From Nocardioides kribbensis (GTDB taxonomy: Bacteria; Actinomycetota; Actinomycetes; Propionibacteriales; Nocardioidaceae): a stretch of 64,000 bases of DNA. Shown one piece after another: positions 1-8,663 of this stretch; position 1 is the stretch's first letter; each line of letters opens with the position of its first letter. Under the pieces are notes generated by a model, which had not been told where the DNA came from, searched no databases, and saw nothing but the letters and a program-made list of their open reading frames with translations. Position numbers and translations under genes: made by a program. The DNA is taken from contig NZ_JADCLL010000004.1 in the NCBI RefSeq assembly GCF_015070375.1, forward strand, positions 62,001 to 126,000, read 5' to 3'.

Positions 1-233
1 TCGCCGTCGTCGGAGGAGCGCTCCACCGGCTGCGGCGGCGGACCGAGGACGAAGGCGGAGCAGTGGTGCCGTGCGTCGTGGTGGGCACGCCGCTGCCGCT
101 CGACCACGGCCCGGGCAGCCTCCTCCGCGGCCCCGCCCCCGACGCGCTCCACGACGCACAGGAAGCGCGAGCGCCTCACCTCGGTCTCGACCGCGACCGA
201 GCCGCGCACCGTCGCGTAGGCCTGGGCGCTCAC
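1..233 (-). CDS. IMPACT/YigZ family protein (N-terminal part, runs off the window)
   Basis: Reading on the minus strand from a GTG at 231-233 gives 77 residues before the window edge. The visible part contains the family's N-terminal pattern: a basic VRRSRF stretch, then RAHHDARHHCSAFVLG, then SSDDG, which matches the UPF0029/IMPACT N-terminal domain (R..H.A.H.C.A...G then SDDGE). Bacterial members have no firmly established reaction and the eukaryotic relative IMPACT modulates GCN2. The start lies 4 nt after the stop of the TSUP gene, so the two are probably cotranscribed. The C-terminal domain cannot be seen. Family call is from motif memory. Confidence 0.75.
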   Translation of the reverse strand, partial: MSAQAYATVRGSVAVETEVRRSRFLCVVERVGGGAAEEAARAVVERQRRAHHDARHHCSAFVLGPPPQPVERSSDDG

Positions 234-237
234 GGGC

Positions 238-1017
238 TCACCACACCCCGAGCACGCCGCCGCCGAGGCGCACCACGAAGGCCGAGACCACGAGCAGGAA
301 GAAGACCCGCACGAAGGCGGCGCCGCGCGCGACCGCCGTGCGCGCGCCGACGTAGGCGCCGAGCACGTTGCAGGCGCCCATGAGCAGCCCGATCTGCCAC
401 AGCACCGCGCCCTGGGGCACGAAGACGCACAGCGCGGCGAGGTTGGTGGCCCAGTTGGCCATCTTGGCCTGCGCGGAGGCGGCGAGGAAGCCGTAGCCGA
501 GCAGGCCGACGAGGGCGAAGACGAAGAAGCTGCCGGTGCCCGGGCCCAGCGCCCCGTCGTAGAAGCCGACGAGGACCCCGACGCCGAGCGCAGCGGTGGT
601 GTGGTGGTGGCCGGCGAAGCGCAGCGCGGTGACCTCGCCGAGGCTGGGCTTGAGCAGCACGTAGGCCCCCACCACCACCAGGGCGACGAGCACGATCGGC
701 TCGAAGGCCCCGCGGGGCACCTGCGAGGCGACCAGTGCGCCCAGCGCGGAGCCGACGAAGGCGGCCAGCATGAGCGGCAGGAAGGTCCGAGGGTCGGGGC
801 GCACGCGGCGGTAGAAGGTCACCGCGCTCGTGCTGGTGCCGCAGATCGAGGCCAGCTTGTTGGTCGCCAGCACCTGCACCGGCGAGGCGCCCGGCAGGCC
901 GAGCAGCAGCGCCGGCAGCTGGATGAGACCGCCGCCGCCCACCACGGCGTCCACGAAGCCCGCCGAGACCGCCGCGAGGGCCAGGAGCGCGATCACGGTC
1001 AGCGACAGGTCCCCCAC
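238..1017 (-). CDS. TSUP (TauE/SafE) family membrane transporter
   Basis: A 259-residue, very hydrophobic protein with about eight membrane segments. The two halves each carry a family-like glycine-rich stretch: FVDAVVGGGGLIQLPALLLGLP near the N-terminus and GFYDGALGPGTGSFF near residue 135, typical of the TauE/SafE (TSUP, formerly DUF81) family, which moves sulfur-containing or organic anions across the inner membrane. The start is placed at the GTG of MGDLSLTVIALL because the longer upstream reading is a low-complexity Pro/Gly/Arg tract; length then matches the family norm of about 250. Substrate cannot be read from sequence. Head-to-head with the beta-lactamase gene and 4 nt upstream of the IMPACT-family gene. 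Confidence 0.87.
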   Translation of the reverse strand: MGDLSLTVIALLALAAVSAGFVDAVVGGGGLIQLPALLLGLPGASPVQVLATNKLASICGTSTSAVTFYRRVRPDPRTFLPLMLAAFVGSALGALVASQVPRGAFEPIVLVALVVVGAYVLLKPSLGEVTALRFAGHHHTTAALGVGVLVGFYDGALGPGTGSFFVFALVGLLGYGFLAASAQAKMANWATNLAALCVFVPQGAVLWQIGLLMGACNVLGAYVGARTAVARGAAFVRVFFLLVVSAFVVRLGGGVLGVW

Positions 1018-1061
1018 TGCGCCGACTGTAGGCGTCTGGCCGGGGCTGGTAGGCAGGAGGG

Positions 1062-2042
1062 GTGACGCGTGCCCTCCCGCCCCTGTCCGACCGCCCCCGC
1101 CGCCGTCTGACCCCTGCGGCGGGTCTCCTCGCCCTCGTGCTGACCGCCGGCTGCGGCTCGGGCGCGGGGGGCGACGACGCCCCTGCACGCAGCAGCGGAC
1201 CCTCGGGCGGCCCCGGGGCCACCTCCTCGGTCGACCCGCAGCAGCCGGCCACCGGGCGAGCCGCGTTCGCCGCCCTGGAGGAGCGGTACGCCGCCCGGGT
1301 CGGCGTCGTGGCCATCGACACCGCCACCGGTGAGACCCTGGCCCACCGCGCCGACGAGCGCTTCCCCTACGCCTCGACCGTCAAGGCGCTGGCCGCCGCG
1401 GTGCTGCTCGACCGCACGACGCCCTCCCAGCTCGAGCGGGTCGTGCCGGTGCGCCGCACCGACCTGGTCGAGTACTCCCCCGTGGTCGAGCAACGGGTGG
1501 GGCGCGGCCTCACCCTCGGCGCCGCCGCCGAGGCCGCCGTGCGGGTCAGCGACAACACCGCCGGCAACATCGTGCTCGAGGCGATCGGCGGGCCCGACGG
1601 CCTGCGTCGTGCCCTGCGCGGGCTGGGCGACCGGGTGACCGACCCGCGGCGCACCGAGCCGACGCTCAACCGCTTCGAGCCCGGCGACGACCGCGACACC
1701 ACCACGCCGCGGGCGCTGGCCACCACGCTGCGCACCCTCGCGGTCGACGACACCCTCGCTCCCTCCGACCGACGGCTGCTGCTGCGGTGGATGTCGGGCA
1801 ACGAGACCGGTGACACCCTGGTGCGCGCCGGCGTGCCCGACGACTGGGCGGTCGCCGACAAGTCCGGGTCGGGGGCCACCTACGCCGCCCGCAACGACGT
1901 CGCCGTCGTCACCCCGCCCGGCCGCGCACCGGTCGTGGTGGCCGTGCTGACCCGCAGCGAGGACGTCGACGCCGTCGCGCGCGACGCCCTGGTCGCGGCG
2001 GCCGCCGGGGTCGTGGCCCGCGGGCTCGGAGAGGCGGGCTGA
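1062..2042 (+). CDS. Class A beta-lactamase, predicted lipoprotein
   Basis: 326 residues. An N-terminal signal with lipobox LTAGC (Cys31) predicts export and membrane anchoring. All class A serine beta-lactamase landmarks are present in order: S105-T-V-K (nucleophile, Ambler Ser70/Lys73), S163-D-N, E199-P-T-L-N (omega loop, Glu166/Asn170) and K267-S-G (Lys234). This supports a hydrolytically competent enzyme rather than a penicillin-binding protein. Substrate range is not predictable here. A GGAGG lies only 1 nt before the GTG, so the ribosome may use the earlier AGGCAGG; no better in-frame start exists before the signal peptide. Followed after 4 nt by the BtuF-like gene, suggesting cotranscription. 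No linked regulator gene is visible. Confidence 0.9.
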   Translation: MTRALPPLSDRPRRRLTPAAGLLALVLTAGCGSGAGGDDAPARSSGPSGGPGATSSVDPQQPATGRAAFAALEERYAARVGVVAIDTATGETLAHRADERFPYASTVKALAAAVLLDRTTPSQLERVVPVRRTDLVEYSPVVEQRVGRGLTLGAAAEAAVRVSDNTAGNIVLEAIGGPDGLRRALRGLGDRVTDPRRTEPTLNRFEPGDDRDTTTPRALATTLRTLAVDDTLAPSDRRLLLRWMSGNETGDTLVRAGVPDDWAVADKSGSGATYAARNDVAVVTPPGRAPVVVAVLTRSEDVDAVARDALVAAAAGVVARGLGEAG

Positions 2043-2046
2043 CGGC

Positions 2047-2943
2047 GTGCGCATCGTCTCCCTCCTCCCCGCCACCACCGAGGCGCTCTTCGCCATCGGC
2101 GCGGGCGACGACGTCGTCGGCGTGACCTTCGAGTGCGACACCCCCGCCGAGGCCCGCAGCCGCACCATCGTGTCGACCTCGGCGATGCCCGAGGGGCTGG
2201 CGCCGGAGGAGATCGACGCCTTCGTCTCCGCTGCGGCCGCACGCGGTGAGGACCTCTACCGTCTCGACGCCGGCGCCCTGGCAGGGCTCGACGCCGACCT
2301 CGTGGTGACCCAGGACCTCTGTGCGGTCTGCGCGGTCGACGTCGGCGTGGTCGACGACGCGCTGGCGCACCTGGGCTGCACCGCGGAGGTCCTGACCTGC
2401 GACCCCCACACCCTGGCGGAGGTCCTCGACACCGTCGTCGCCCTGGGCCGGGCCACCGGCCGCGAGCCTGCCGCGCAGGCGCTCGCCGCCTCGCTGTCGA
2501 CCCGCCTCGACGCCGTCCGGGCGCGCGTGGCAGGCCGGCCCCGCCCGCGGGTGGTGGTGCTGGAGTGGACCGACCCGCCCTACGCCCCCGGCCACTGGAT
2601 CCCCGAGATGGTCGAGGCCGCCGGCGGTGAGTGCGTGCTCGGCGCTGCGGGTGAGAAGTCGACCCGGGTGCTGTGGGAGCGCGTGCACGAGGCGCGCCCC
2701 GACGTCGTGGTGGTCGCCCCGTGCGGCTACGACCGCGAGGGCGCGCGCCAGCAGGCCGACGCGCTCCTCGCCGCGGGCCTGCTGCCCGCCGGGGCCCTCG
2801 TGCACCCCGTGGACGCCGACGCCCACTGGGCCCGCCCCGGCCCGCGCGTCGTCGACGGCGTCGAGGAGCTCGCCGCCGTGCTGCACCCCGCGGGAGACGT
2901 CGAGGGCCGTCGGGCGGTTGCGCCGCCGCACGCACCGGAGTAG
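2047..2943 (+). CDS. Cobalamin-binding / BtuF-like periplasmic-binding-fold protein without signal peptide
   Basis: 298 residues starting MRIVSLLPATTEALFAIGAG, the classic opening of the BtuF-like (helical backbone, Peripla_BP_2) domain, followed by VVGVTFECDTP and later LEWTDPPYAPGHWIPEMVEAAGG. No signal peptide or lipobox is present, so it is predicted to be cytoplasmic, unlike transport BtuF; many bacteria carry such stand-alone 'cobalamin-binding' proteins of uncertain role. No ABC permease or ATPase adjoins it. Several cysteines cluster in the segment TQDLCAVCAVDVG, which could bind metal (inference). It follows the beta-lactamase gene by 4 nt. Confidence 0.8.
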   Translation: MRIVSLLPATTEALFAIGAGDDVVGVTFECDTPAEARSRTIVSTSAMPEGLAPEEIDAFVSAAAARGEDLYRLDAGALAGLDADLVVTQDLCAVCAVDVGVVDDALAHLGCTAEVLTCDPHTLAEVLDTVVALGRATGREPAAQALAASLSTRLDAVRARVAGRPRPRVVVLEWTDPPYAPGHWIPEMVEAAGGECVLGAAGEKSTRVLWERVHEARPDVVVVAPCGYDREGARQQADALLAAGLLPAGALVHPVDADAHWARPGPRVVDGVEELAAVLHPAGDVEGRRAVAPPHAPE

Positions 2944-2991
2944 GCCTGGGGTGACGGCGCCCGTCGGGGTGCCGCGCGGACGTGGAAGGTC

Positions 2992-3570
2992 GTGGTGGGG
3001 ATGGTCCTGACGAGACGCGGGAGCCGCTCGGTGGGCGCCGTGGTGGCGTCGACAGTGGCCGTGCTGGTGACGACGGCGCTGCCGGCGAGCGCCGCGACCA
3101 GGACGTTCTCCGACAAGGCCGGCGACCTCGACCACCCCTCCGACCTGCGCGCGGTGACCGTGGTCAACCGGGAGGGCGCCGTGCGGGTGACGGTGGAGGT
3201 GCGCGACCTGCGCAAGAGCGGCCCGAAGGTCACCGGGGGCTCGGTCTTCCTCGACACCGACGGTGACCGGGAGCCCGACTACGTGCTCACCGGCGGGTTC
3301 TTCGCCGGCACCGACTACGCGCTGCTGCGCACCTCCTCGTGGAGCCTGCGCGAGACCGGGGAGCGCGTGCTGTGCGACTACGCCCTGCACCCCCGCTACG
3401 CCGACGACCTGGTCAGGATGCGCCTCGACACCGACTGCTTCGAGGCCGAGCCGGGCGAGGGCCCGGTGCGGGTGGAGGTCAGGGTCGCCGGCTCGCGGCC
3501 CGACGGCGGGGTCGCGGTCGACTGGCTGCGCTCGCCGCGCTCCTTCGGCGCGGCGGTGGCGCGGTCCTAG
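2992..3570 (+). CDS. Secreted protein of unknown function
   Basis: About 190 residues with a clear Sec signal (basic start, hydrophobic VGAVVASTVAVLVTTALPASA, AxA-type cleavage). The mature part is beta-rich, with repeated short strands (VRVTVEVRD, GSVFLDTDGD, YVLTGGFF) and two cysteines about 28 residues apart that could form a disulfide; DTDGD resembles an Asp-rich turn. I do not recognise a family. GGAAGG at 2984-2989 could serve GTG 2992, GTG 2995 or ATG 3001; the start is therefore uncertain by three codons. Confidence 0.7.
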   Translation: MVGMVLTRRGSRSVGAVVASTVAVLVTTALPASAATRTFSDKAGDLDHPSDLRAVTVVNREGAVRVTVEVRDLRKSGPKVTGGSVFLDTDGDREPDYVLTGGFFAGTDYALLRTSSWSLRETGERVLCDYALHPRYADDLVRMRLDTDCFEAEPGEGPVRVEVRVAGSRPDGGVAVDWLRSPRSFGAAVARS

Positions 3571-3666
3571 CGGCCCTCGTGCCTCCTCCGCCCGCGACTG
3601 TCGGTGCCCCCCGCTAGACCTGTCCGTACGCCGGAGCAGGGCGCACCGGACGGGAGCGGAGGACGC

Positions 3667-4062
3667 GTGCACGACCACGACACCCCGCCGTTGCGCGACC
3701 GCGTAGCGGTCCCGATCCTCGACGAGGCCGCCGAGGCGACCTGGCCGCGCCCGCGGGAGTGCTCGCTGTGCTTCGTGGCCCGGATGCTGCAGGCCCACGG
3801 CTGCGACGGCTCGATGCGCTGGGCCGAGCGCTTCCGCGAGGTGCGCTCCCCCACGGCGACGGGGCTGGAGCGGCGGCTGTCCCACCGAGGCGGCGGGTGC
3901 GACTGCGCCGCGCTCGCCGCGGGGTGGCGACCGGCGCGCCACGTGATGGAGCGCGACCTGCACACCGACGAGCTCAGCGCGCCCGCGCGGTGCCCCGACT
4001 GCGCAGGGGTGCGCCGGACGTCGTCGCGGGGCTGCGGCCACTGGGAGCGCGCCCCGCGCTGA
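3667..4062 (+). CDS. DUF2695-like small Cys-rich protein
   Basis: 131 residues with paired cysteines: RECSLCFVARML, GGGCDCAAL and CPDCAGV, which suggest metal binding. The middle part (CSLCF... then ERRLSHRGGGCDC) resembles DUF2695 proteins common in actinobacteria, whose function is unknown. The GTG at 3667 is chosen because an AGCGGAGGA ribosome site ends 3 nt before it; the upstream reading is Pro-rich and unlikely. Convergent with the VWA gene, 28 nt apart. Confidence 0.62.
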   Translation: MHDHDTPPLRDRVAVPILDEAAEATWPRPRECSLCFVARMLQAHGCDGSMRWAERFREVRSPTATGLERRLSHRGGGCDCAALAAGWRPARHVMERDLHTDELSAPARCPDCAGVRRTSSRGCGHWERAPR

Positions 4063-4090
4063 GCCGAGGGCCCGAGGCGGGGCCGCGGCC

Positions 4091-6172
4091 TCAGTCGCCC
4101 CCGACCCACCAGCCCCGGCCGCCGCCGAAGAGCCCGCCGTAGCCGCCGCCGCGGGCACCGTCCTCGTCCCAGCCGCCGTCCCCACCGGAGCGGCCGCTGC
4201 GGTCGCCGAGGTAGGAGCCGACCACGGCGGCGCCGAGGTCGTCGAGCTCGGGGGCGACGACCCGGCCGTCGACCCGCTGGGCCATCTGCTCGATGAAGCG
4301 GGCCAGACCGGGGTCCTCGCCGAGACGGAAGAAGGTGGTCTGGGCCCCCAGCCGCATCGCGTTGTCGAGCTCGCGCACGGCGTAGGCCACGGTGAGCGGG
4401 TGGGGCGGGTAGCTGAACCAGACCTCGCCGCTGGTCTCCAGGTGGGAGGTCGGCTCGCCGTCGGTGACGATGAGCAGCACCGGCTGGGCGTTGGGGTGCT
4501 TGCGGAAGTGGCGGTTGGCCAGCAGCAGCGCGTGGTGCAGGTTGGTGCCCTTGTCCCACATGGCGTCGAGGGCGGTGAGCTCCTCGATCTCCATGACCTG
4601 GGCGCTGCGGCCGAAGCCGATCAGCTGCAGGTGGTCGCCGCGGAAGCGGCTGCGGATGAGGGTGTGCAGCGCCAGCGCGGTGCGCTTCATCGGCACCCAG
4701 CGCCCGTCCATCGCCATCGAGAACGACGTGTCGACCAGCAGCGCCACGCAGGCCTGGGTGCGGGCCTCGGTCTCCTGCACCTCGACGTCGTCGATGGTCA
4801 GCCGCACGCCGTCGGCGGCCGAGCCGCCCTCGGAGACCGTGCGCAGCACGGCGTTGGTGACCGTGCGGGTGACGTCCCACGGCTCGGTGTCGCCGAAGGC
4901 CCACGACCGGGTCGCGCCGGAGCGCTCGCCCGAGGCGCCGGCGCGGTCGAGGTCGCGCTGGCCCTGACGCCCGGAGATGCGCTGGGCCACGTCGCGCAGC
5001 AGCGACCTGCCGAGCTGGCGCATGGCCTTCGGGGTCAGCCGCAGCTGGCCGTCGGAGCCGCGCTGCAGCGTCCCGGAGTCGCGCAGCGCGTGCTCGAGCT
5101 GCTGCAGGGTGCGGGCGTCGACGCCCGCGGCGTCGCCGAGCTGCTTGGCCAGCAGCTCGAGGTCGAGGTCGTCCATGCGCGCGCCGCCGTAGGACTGCGA
5201 GAGCTGCTCGGAGAGCGCGTCGAGGTCGGCGAGGTCCTGGAAGGCGCCCGTGCCGTCGCCGAGGCCGAGGCCCTCCTGGCCGTCCATGCGCTCCGAGCCG
5301 CCCCAGTCCTCGCCGGGGCGCAGCGACTGGAGGTTGCCGTCGAGACGGCCGAGCTGGTCCATCAGCTCCGGTGAGCCGAAGGCCTGCGCCGCCAGCGCGT
5401 CGAGCTCGTCGCGCTGCTCCTGGGTCATGGAGTTGCGCATCCGCTGGGCGGCGGCGGCGCGCTGGGCCAGGGAGTCGAGCAGCTCCTCCACGCTCTGGGG
5501 GTCCTCGGGGAAGTGCTGGCCGTGCTCGTCCATGAAGTCGGCGAAGTCCTGCTCGGTGTCCTCGCCGCGACGGTGCTTGTCGAGCAGGTCGTTGAGGTCG
5601 GAGACCATCGCGGCGACCGCGGCGCGGTCCTCGTCGGTGGCGTTCTCCAGGGCCTGCTTCATGCCGGCGAAGCGCTGGTCGAGCATCTCGCGACCGAGCA
5701 GGTCCTTGATCTGCTCGAAGGCCTCACGGGCCTCGCGCGACTGCCAGTCGTAGGACGACAGCTCGCTGACCGCGGCCGCGGGGCTCGGCGGGAGGCCCTC
5801 AAGCTGCATCTCGCGGAAGGCCCGGTCGGCGTCGTCCATCATCGCGTCGCGCGCCAGCTGCTTGCGCTCCTCGAGCACGGCGCGGTCGAGGAGCTCGCGC
5901 ACCTCCTGCATCGTGCCGTCGAGGTTGTGGCGCGACAGCAGCTCGCGACGCTTCTCCGCGACCTGGCGGGCGAGGTCGTCGAGGCCCTGCTGGTCGCGGC
6001 CGCCGCGACGCAGGAACTCGCGCATCGCCCGCTCCGGCGAGGCACCGGCCATGACGTCCTCGCCGATGGCGTCGAGGGCCTCGGCCAGGTCGACGGGCGG
6101 GGCGAGCGGGTCGGCGCCCCCGTCGTAGCGGCCGTAGCTCGCGGCGCGGCGGCGGCTCCAGCGGTCAGCCAT
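4091..6172 (-). CDS. VWA-domain protein, partner of the AAA ATPase upstream
   Basis: 693 residues. The first 470 are charged and helical, rich in Glu/Arg/Gln, with many short repeats of helix-forming sequence. A von Willebrand A domain occupies about 475-660: hydrophobic strand, D-T-S-F-S (MIDAS DxSxS), then G-T-N (MIDAS Thr) and a TDGEP loop. The tail is Gly/Trp-rich. VWA proteins of this sort work with MoxR/Mg-chelatase-like AAA+ ATPases to remodel or insert cofactors in client proteins; the client is unknown here. Start ATG 6172 overlaps the end of the AAA gene by 8 nt, indicating translational coupling. Confidence 0.85.
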   Translation of the reverse strand: MADRWSRRRAASYGRYDGGADPLAPPVDLAEALDAIGEDVMAGASPERAMREFLRRGGRDQQGLDDLARQVAEKRRELLSRHNLDGTMQEVRELLDRAVLEERKQLARDAMMDDADRAFREMQLEGLPPSPAAAVSELSSYDWQSREAREAFEQIKDLLGREMLDQRFAGMKQALENATDEDRAAVAAMVSDLNDLLDKHRRGEDTEQDFADFMDEHGQHFPEDPQSVEELLDSLAQRAAAAQRMRNSMTQEQRDELDALAAQAFGSPELMDQLGRLDGNLQSLRPGEDWGGSERMDGQEGLGLGDGTGAFQDLADLDALSEQLSQSYGGARMDDLDLELLAKQLGDAAGVDARTLQQLEHALRDSGTLQRGSDGQLRLTPKAMRQLGRSLLRDVAQRISGRQGQRDLDRAGASGERSGATRSWAFGDTEPWDVTRTVTNAVLRTVSEGGSAADGVRLTIDDVEVQETEARTQACVALLVDTSFSMAMDGRWVPMKRTALALHTLIRSRFRGDHLQLIGFGRSAQVMEIEELTALDAMWDKGTNLHHALLLANRHFRKHPNAQPVLLIVTDGEPTSHLETSGEVWFSYPPHPLTVAYAVRELDNAMRLGAQTTFFRLGEDPGLARFIEQMAQRVDGRVVAPELDDLGAAVVGSYLGDRSGRSGGDGGWDEDGARGGGYGGLFGGGRGWWVGGD

Positions 6173-7553
6173 AGACGGTCTCGCCACCCCCGGACTCCTT
6201 GCTCACCTTGCGGGCGAGGTAGAGCCCCTCGAGGGCCAGCTCGATGGCGCCGGCGCGCTGGCCGTCGTTGGTCGCGCCGAGCCGGTCGCAGACGTCGTCG
6301 TAGAGCTCCGACTCCCCCAGCACCGGCAGCCCGGTGAGGAAGTCGCGGGCGGTGACCTGCTCGCCGGTGGTGACCATCACGCCGCTCTCGAGGGCGTCGA
6401 CGAGCACGCCGAAGTCGAGACCGCGGAAGTGCGTGCGCACGGTCTCGGCGGTGGCGGTGCGCAGCAGGTGGGTGAGGATCTCACCCTCGCGGCCCTCCTC
6501 GCCCGACTCGAACTCGATCTTGCCGCCGAGCACGTCGACGGCGGTCTCGAGGTCCACCGGGCGCGCCACGGCGTCGTCCTCGCCCTGGGAGACCGCGCGG
6601 TGGATGGCGGCGGCCGCGATGGTCTCGGCGCCGGCGATGGCGAAGCGGGCCGAGACGCCGGAGCGCTGGTCGACCGAGGAGGACTCGCGCAGGTTGCGGG
6701 TGAAGCGGGCGAGGATCTCGACGAGGTAGTCGGGCACCTCGGCCACGAGGTCGGCCTCCTGCCGGATCACCGCGACCTCGTCGACCAGCTCGGTCGGGTA
6801 GTGGGTGCGGATCTCGGCGCCGAAGCGGTCCTTGAGCGGGGTGATGATGCGGCCGCGGTTGGTGTAGTCCTCGGGGTTGGCGCTGGCGACCACGAGGGTG
6901 TCGAGCGGCAGGCGCAGCACGTAGCCGCGGATCTGGATGTCGCGCTCCTCCATCACGTTGAGCATCGCCACCTGGATCCGCTCGGCGAGGTCGGGCAGCT
7001 CGTTGATGGCCACGATGCCGCGGTGGCTGCGCGGGATGAGCCCGAAGTGGATGGTCTCCGGGTCGCCCAGCGAGCGGCCCTCGGCCACCTTCATCGGGTC
7101 GACGTCGCCGATGAGGTCGGCCACGCTGGTGTCGGGGGTGGCCAGCTTCTCGGCGTAGCGCTCGTCGCGGTGGCGCCAGGTGATCGGCAGGGCGTCGCCG
7201 AGCTCGCCGGCCCGGCGGCGCGAGGCCACGGTGATGGGGTCGTAGGGGTGCTCGCCGAGCTCGGAGCCGGCGATGACCGGGGTCCACTCGTCGAGCAGGC
7301 CGACCATGGTGCGCAGCAGCCTGGTCTTGCCCTGGCCGCGCTCGCCGAGCAGCACGATGTCGTGGCCGGCGATGAGGGCGCGCTCGAGCTGGGGGATCAC
7401 GGTGTCCTGGAGGCCGTGCAGGCCGGGCCAGGGGTCGCGGCCCTCGCGCAGGGCGGCGAGGAGGTTGTCGCGGATCTCGGTGCGCAGCGGGCGGTGCTCG
7501 TGGCCCGAGGCCCGCAGCTCGCCGACGGTGGTGGAGGTGGGAGCAGACGTCAC
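6165..7553 (-). CDS. MoxR/Mg-chelatase-type AAA+ ATPase
   Basis: 462 residues. Walker A is GERGQGKT at 70-77; a sensor/arginine region follows (VVASANPEDYTNRGRIITPLKDRFG, the strand-loop typical of MoxR and ChlI families). Homologues start with a 'TTVGELRASGH' segment shortly after Met, which favours the GTG at 7553 over a TTG nine codons upstream. It probably forms a ring chaperone that acts with the VWA protein encoded immediately downstream with an 8-nt overlap. No co-located client gene (methanol dehydrogenase, chelatase subunit) is seen, so the target is open. Confidence 0.87.
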   Translation of the reverse strand: MTSAPTSTTVGELRASGHEHRPLRTEIRDNLLAALREGRDPWPGLHGLQDTVIPQLERALIAGHDIVLLGERGQGKTRLLRTMVGLLDEWTPVIAGSELGEHPYDPITVASRRRAGELGDALPITWRHRDERYAEKLATPDTSVADLIGDVDPMKVAEGRSLGDPETIHFGLIPRSHRGIVAINELPDLAERIQVAMLNVMEERDIQIRGYVLRLPLDTLVVASANPEDYTNRGRIITPLKDRFGAEIRTHYPTELVDEVAVIRQEADLVAEVPDYLVEILARFTRNLRESSSVDQRSGVSARFAIAGAETIAAAAIHRAVSQGEDDAVARPVDLETAVDVLGGKIEFESGEEGREGEILTHLLRTATAETVRTHFRGLDFGVLVDALESGVMVTTGEQVTARDFLTGLPVLGESELYDDVCDRLGATNDGQRAGAIELALEGLYLARKVSKESGGGETVYG

Positions 7554-7605
7554 CCGATCCACGCTACTGACGGGTCGCAACCGCGCCGTCGCGCCGGGAC
7601 GCGGG

Positions 7606-8589
7606 TCAGGGGCGCTCGGCTCCCAGCGGGGCCACGGGCACCACGGCCACGGCGCCGTCGGCGTGCTCGAGCACGGCCGGGGCCACGGAGCCGAGCAGCA
7701 GCGAGCGCACCGGGGAGCCGGGGCGGTAGCCCACGACGGTGAGGTCGCGCCCCCGCGAGGCAGCGACGATCTCGTCGTCGGCCAGGCCGTAGGCGACGGT
7801 CAGGGTGACGTCGACGCCGGGGTGCCGCTCGGCCAGGCCGGCGACCGCCTCCGACAGCAGGGCGCGCACGTCGGCGACCTCGGGGTCCTCGGCCGGGGCG
7901 CGGTGCAGCCCGGCGGCGGTGGCCCGCACGTCCCAGACGCAGTGGAGCACCTCCAGCGGCAGGCCGCGCAGCGCCGCCTGCTGGTAGCCGAACTCGACCA
8001 CCGCGAGCGAGCCCGGGGTGCCGTCGACGCCGACCAGCACCCCGCCGCGCGGGCGGTCGTCGGGGTGGGCGCCCCGACCCGCCCGGCCGGGGCGGCGCAC
8101 GGCGGCGCCGGGGCGCACCACGACGACCGGGCAGTGGGCGTGGCGCGCGACGGCGACGCTCACCGAGCCCAGCAGCAGCGAGGCCACGGGGCCGCGCCCC
8201 CGCGACCCGAGCACGAGCAGCGAGGCGTGGCGGGAGAGGTCCTCCAGCATGGAGCGCGGGTCGTCGGCACGCATCAGCAGCACCACCTCGAGGTCGGGGT
8301 GGTCGGCCAGCACCCGCCCCCGGGCGTCCTGGAGCAGCGTGCACGCGTCGTCGCCCACGGCGTCGAGCACGTCGCGCGAGTCGATGCCGGCCTGGTCGAG
8401 CCACACCGAGCCCACCAGGCGGTAGGCGTGCACCAGGGCCAGGGGCCGGCGCAGCAGCAGGCACTGCCGCGCCGCCCACGCCAGCGCGAGGTCGGCGTCG
8501 TGGGAGCCGTCGATCCCGACGACCACGGCGCCGGTGGGCAGGTCGGCGGTCGGGCGGGCGGAGGAGGAGGAGAGGTCGGTCACCGTCAT
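7606..8589 (-). CDS. Tandem universal stress protein (two USP domains)
   Basis: 327 residues made of two UspA-like domains (about 21-160 and 186-320), each opening VVVGIDGSHDADLAL or VLVGVDGTPGSLAVV. The first domain has the complete ATP-binding signature G-2x-G-9x-G-S (GSRG...LLLGSVS); the second has GYRPGSPVRSLLLGS, with Pro at the second glycine, so ATP binding there may be altered. Tandem USPs of this kind are prominent in the mycobacterial DosR regulon. A DosR-like box lies 36-49 nt upstream of the ATG in the 88-nt divergent spacer shared with the cyclase gene. Confidence 0.92.
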   Translation of the reverse strand: MTVTDLSSSSARPTADLPTGAVVVGIDGSHDADLALAWAARQCLLLRRPLALVHAYRLVGSVWLDQAGIDSRDVLDAVGDDACTLLQDARGRVLADHPDLEVVLLMRADDPRSMLEDLSRHASLLVLGSRGRGPVASLLLGSVSVAVARHAHCPVVVVRPGAAVRRPGRAGRGAHPDDRPRGGVLVGVDGTPGSLAVVEFGYQQAALRGLPLEVLHCVWDVRATAAGLHRAPAEDPEVADVRALLSEAVAGLAERHPGVDVTLTVAYGLADDEIVAASRGRDLTVVGYRPGSPVRSLLLGSVAPAVLEHADGAVAVVPVAPLGAERP

Positions 8590-8624
8590 GACTCCAGCCT
8601 CACCAGCCCCGCGGGCGGCAGCCA

Positions 8625-8638
8625 CGGACGAAGGTCCC
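8625..8638. promoter_or_regulatory. DosR-like box between the USP and cyclase genes
   Basis: CGGAC-GAAG-GTCCC: nine of ten arm positions match GGGAC-N4-GTCCC, the core of the DosR/DevR consensus. Read on the minus strand it is GGGAC-CTTC-GTCCG, the same spacer as the cydA box. A degenerate second copy (GGGCC-CTCG-GTCGT, 8647-8660) has its centre exactly 22 nt away, two helical turns, and ends 3 nt before the cyclase -10 hexamer. It could serve either or both divergent genes. Assignment to DevR is inference. Confidence 0.6.
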
Positions 8639-8663
8639 GATCCCGCGGGCCCTCGGTCGTCGC

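Noticed and set aside
7596..7609. GGGAC-GCGG-GTCAG as another DosR-like site
   Set aside because: Two arm mismatches and position at the 3' end of the stress-protein gene, not before a promoter.
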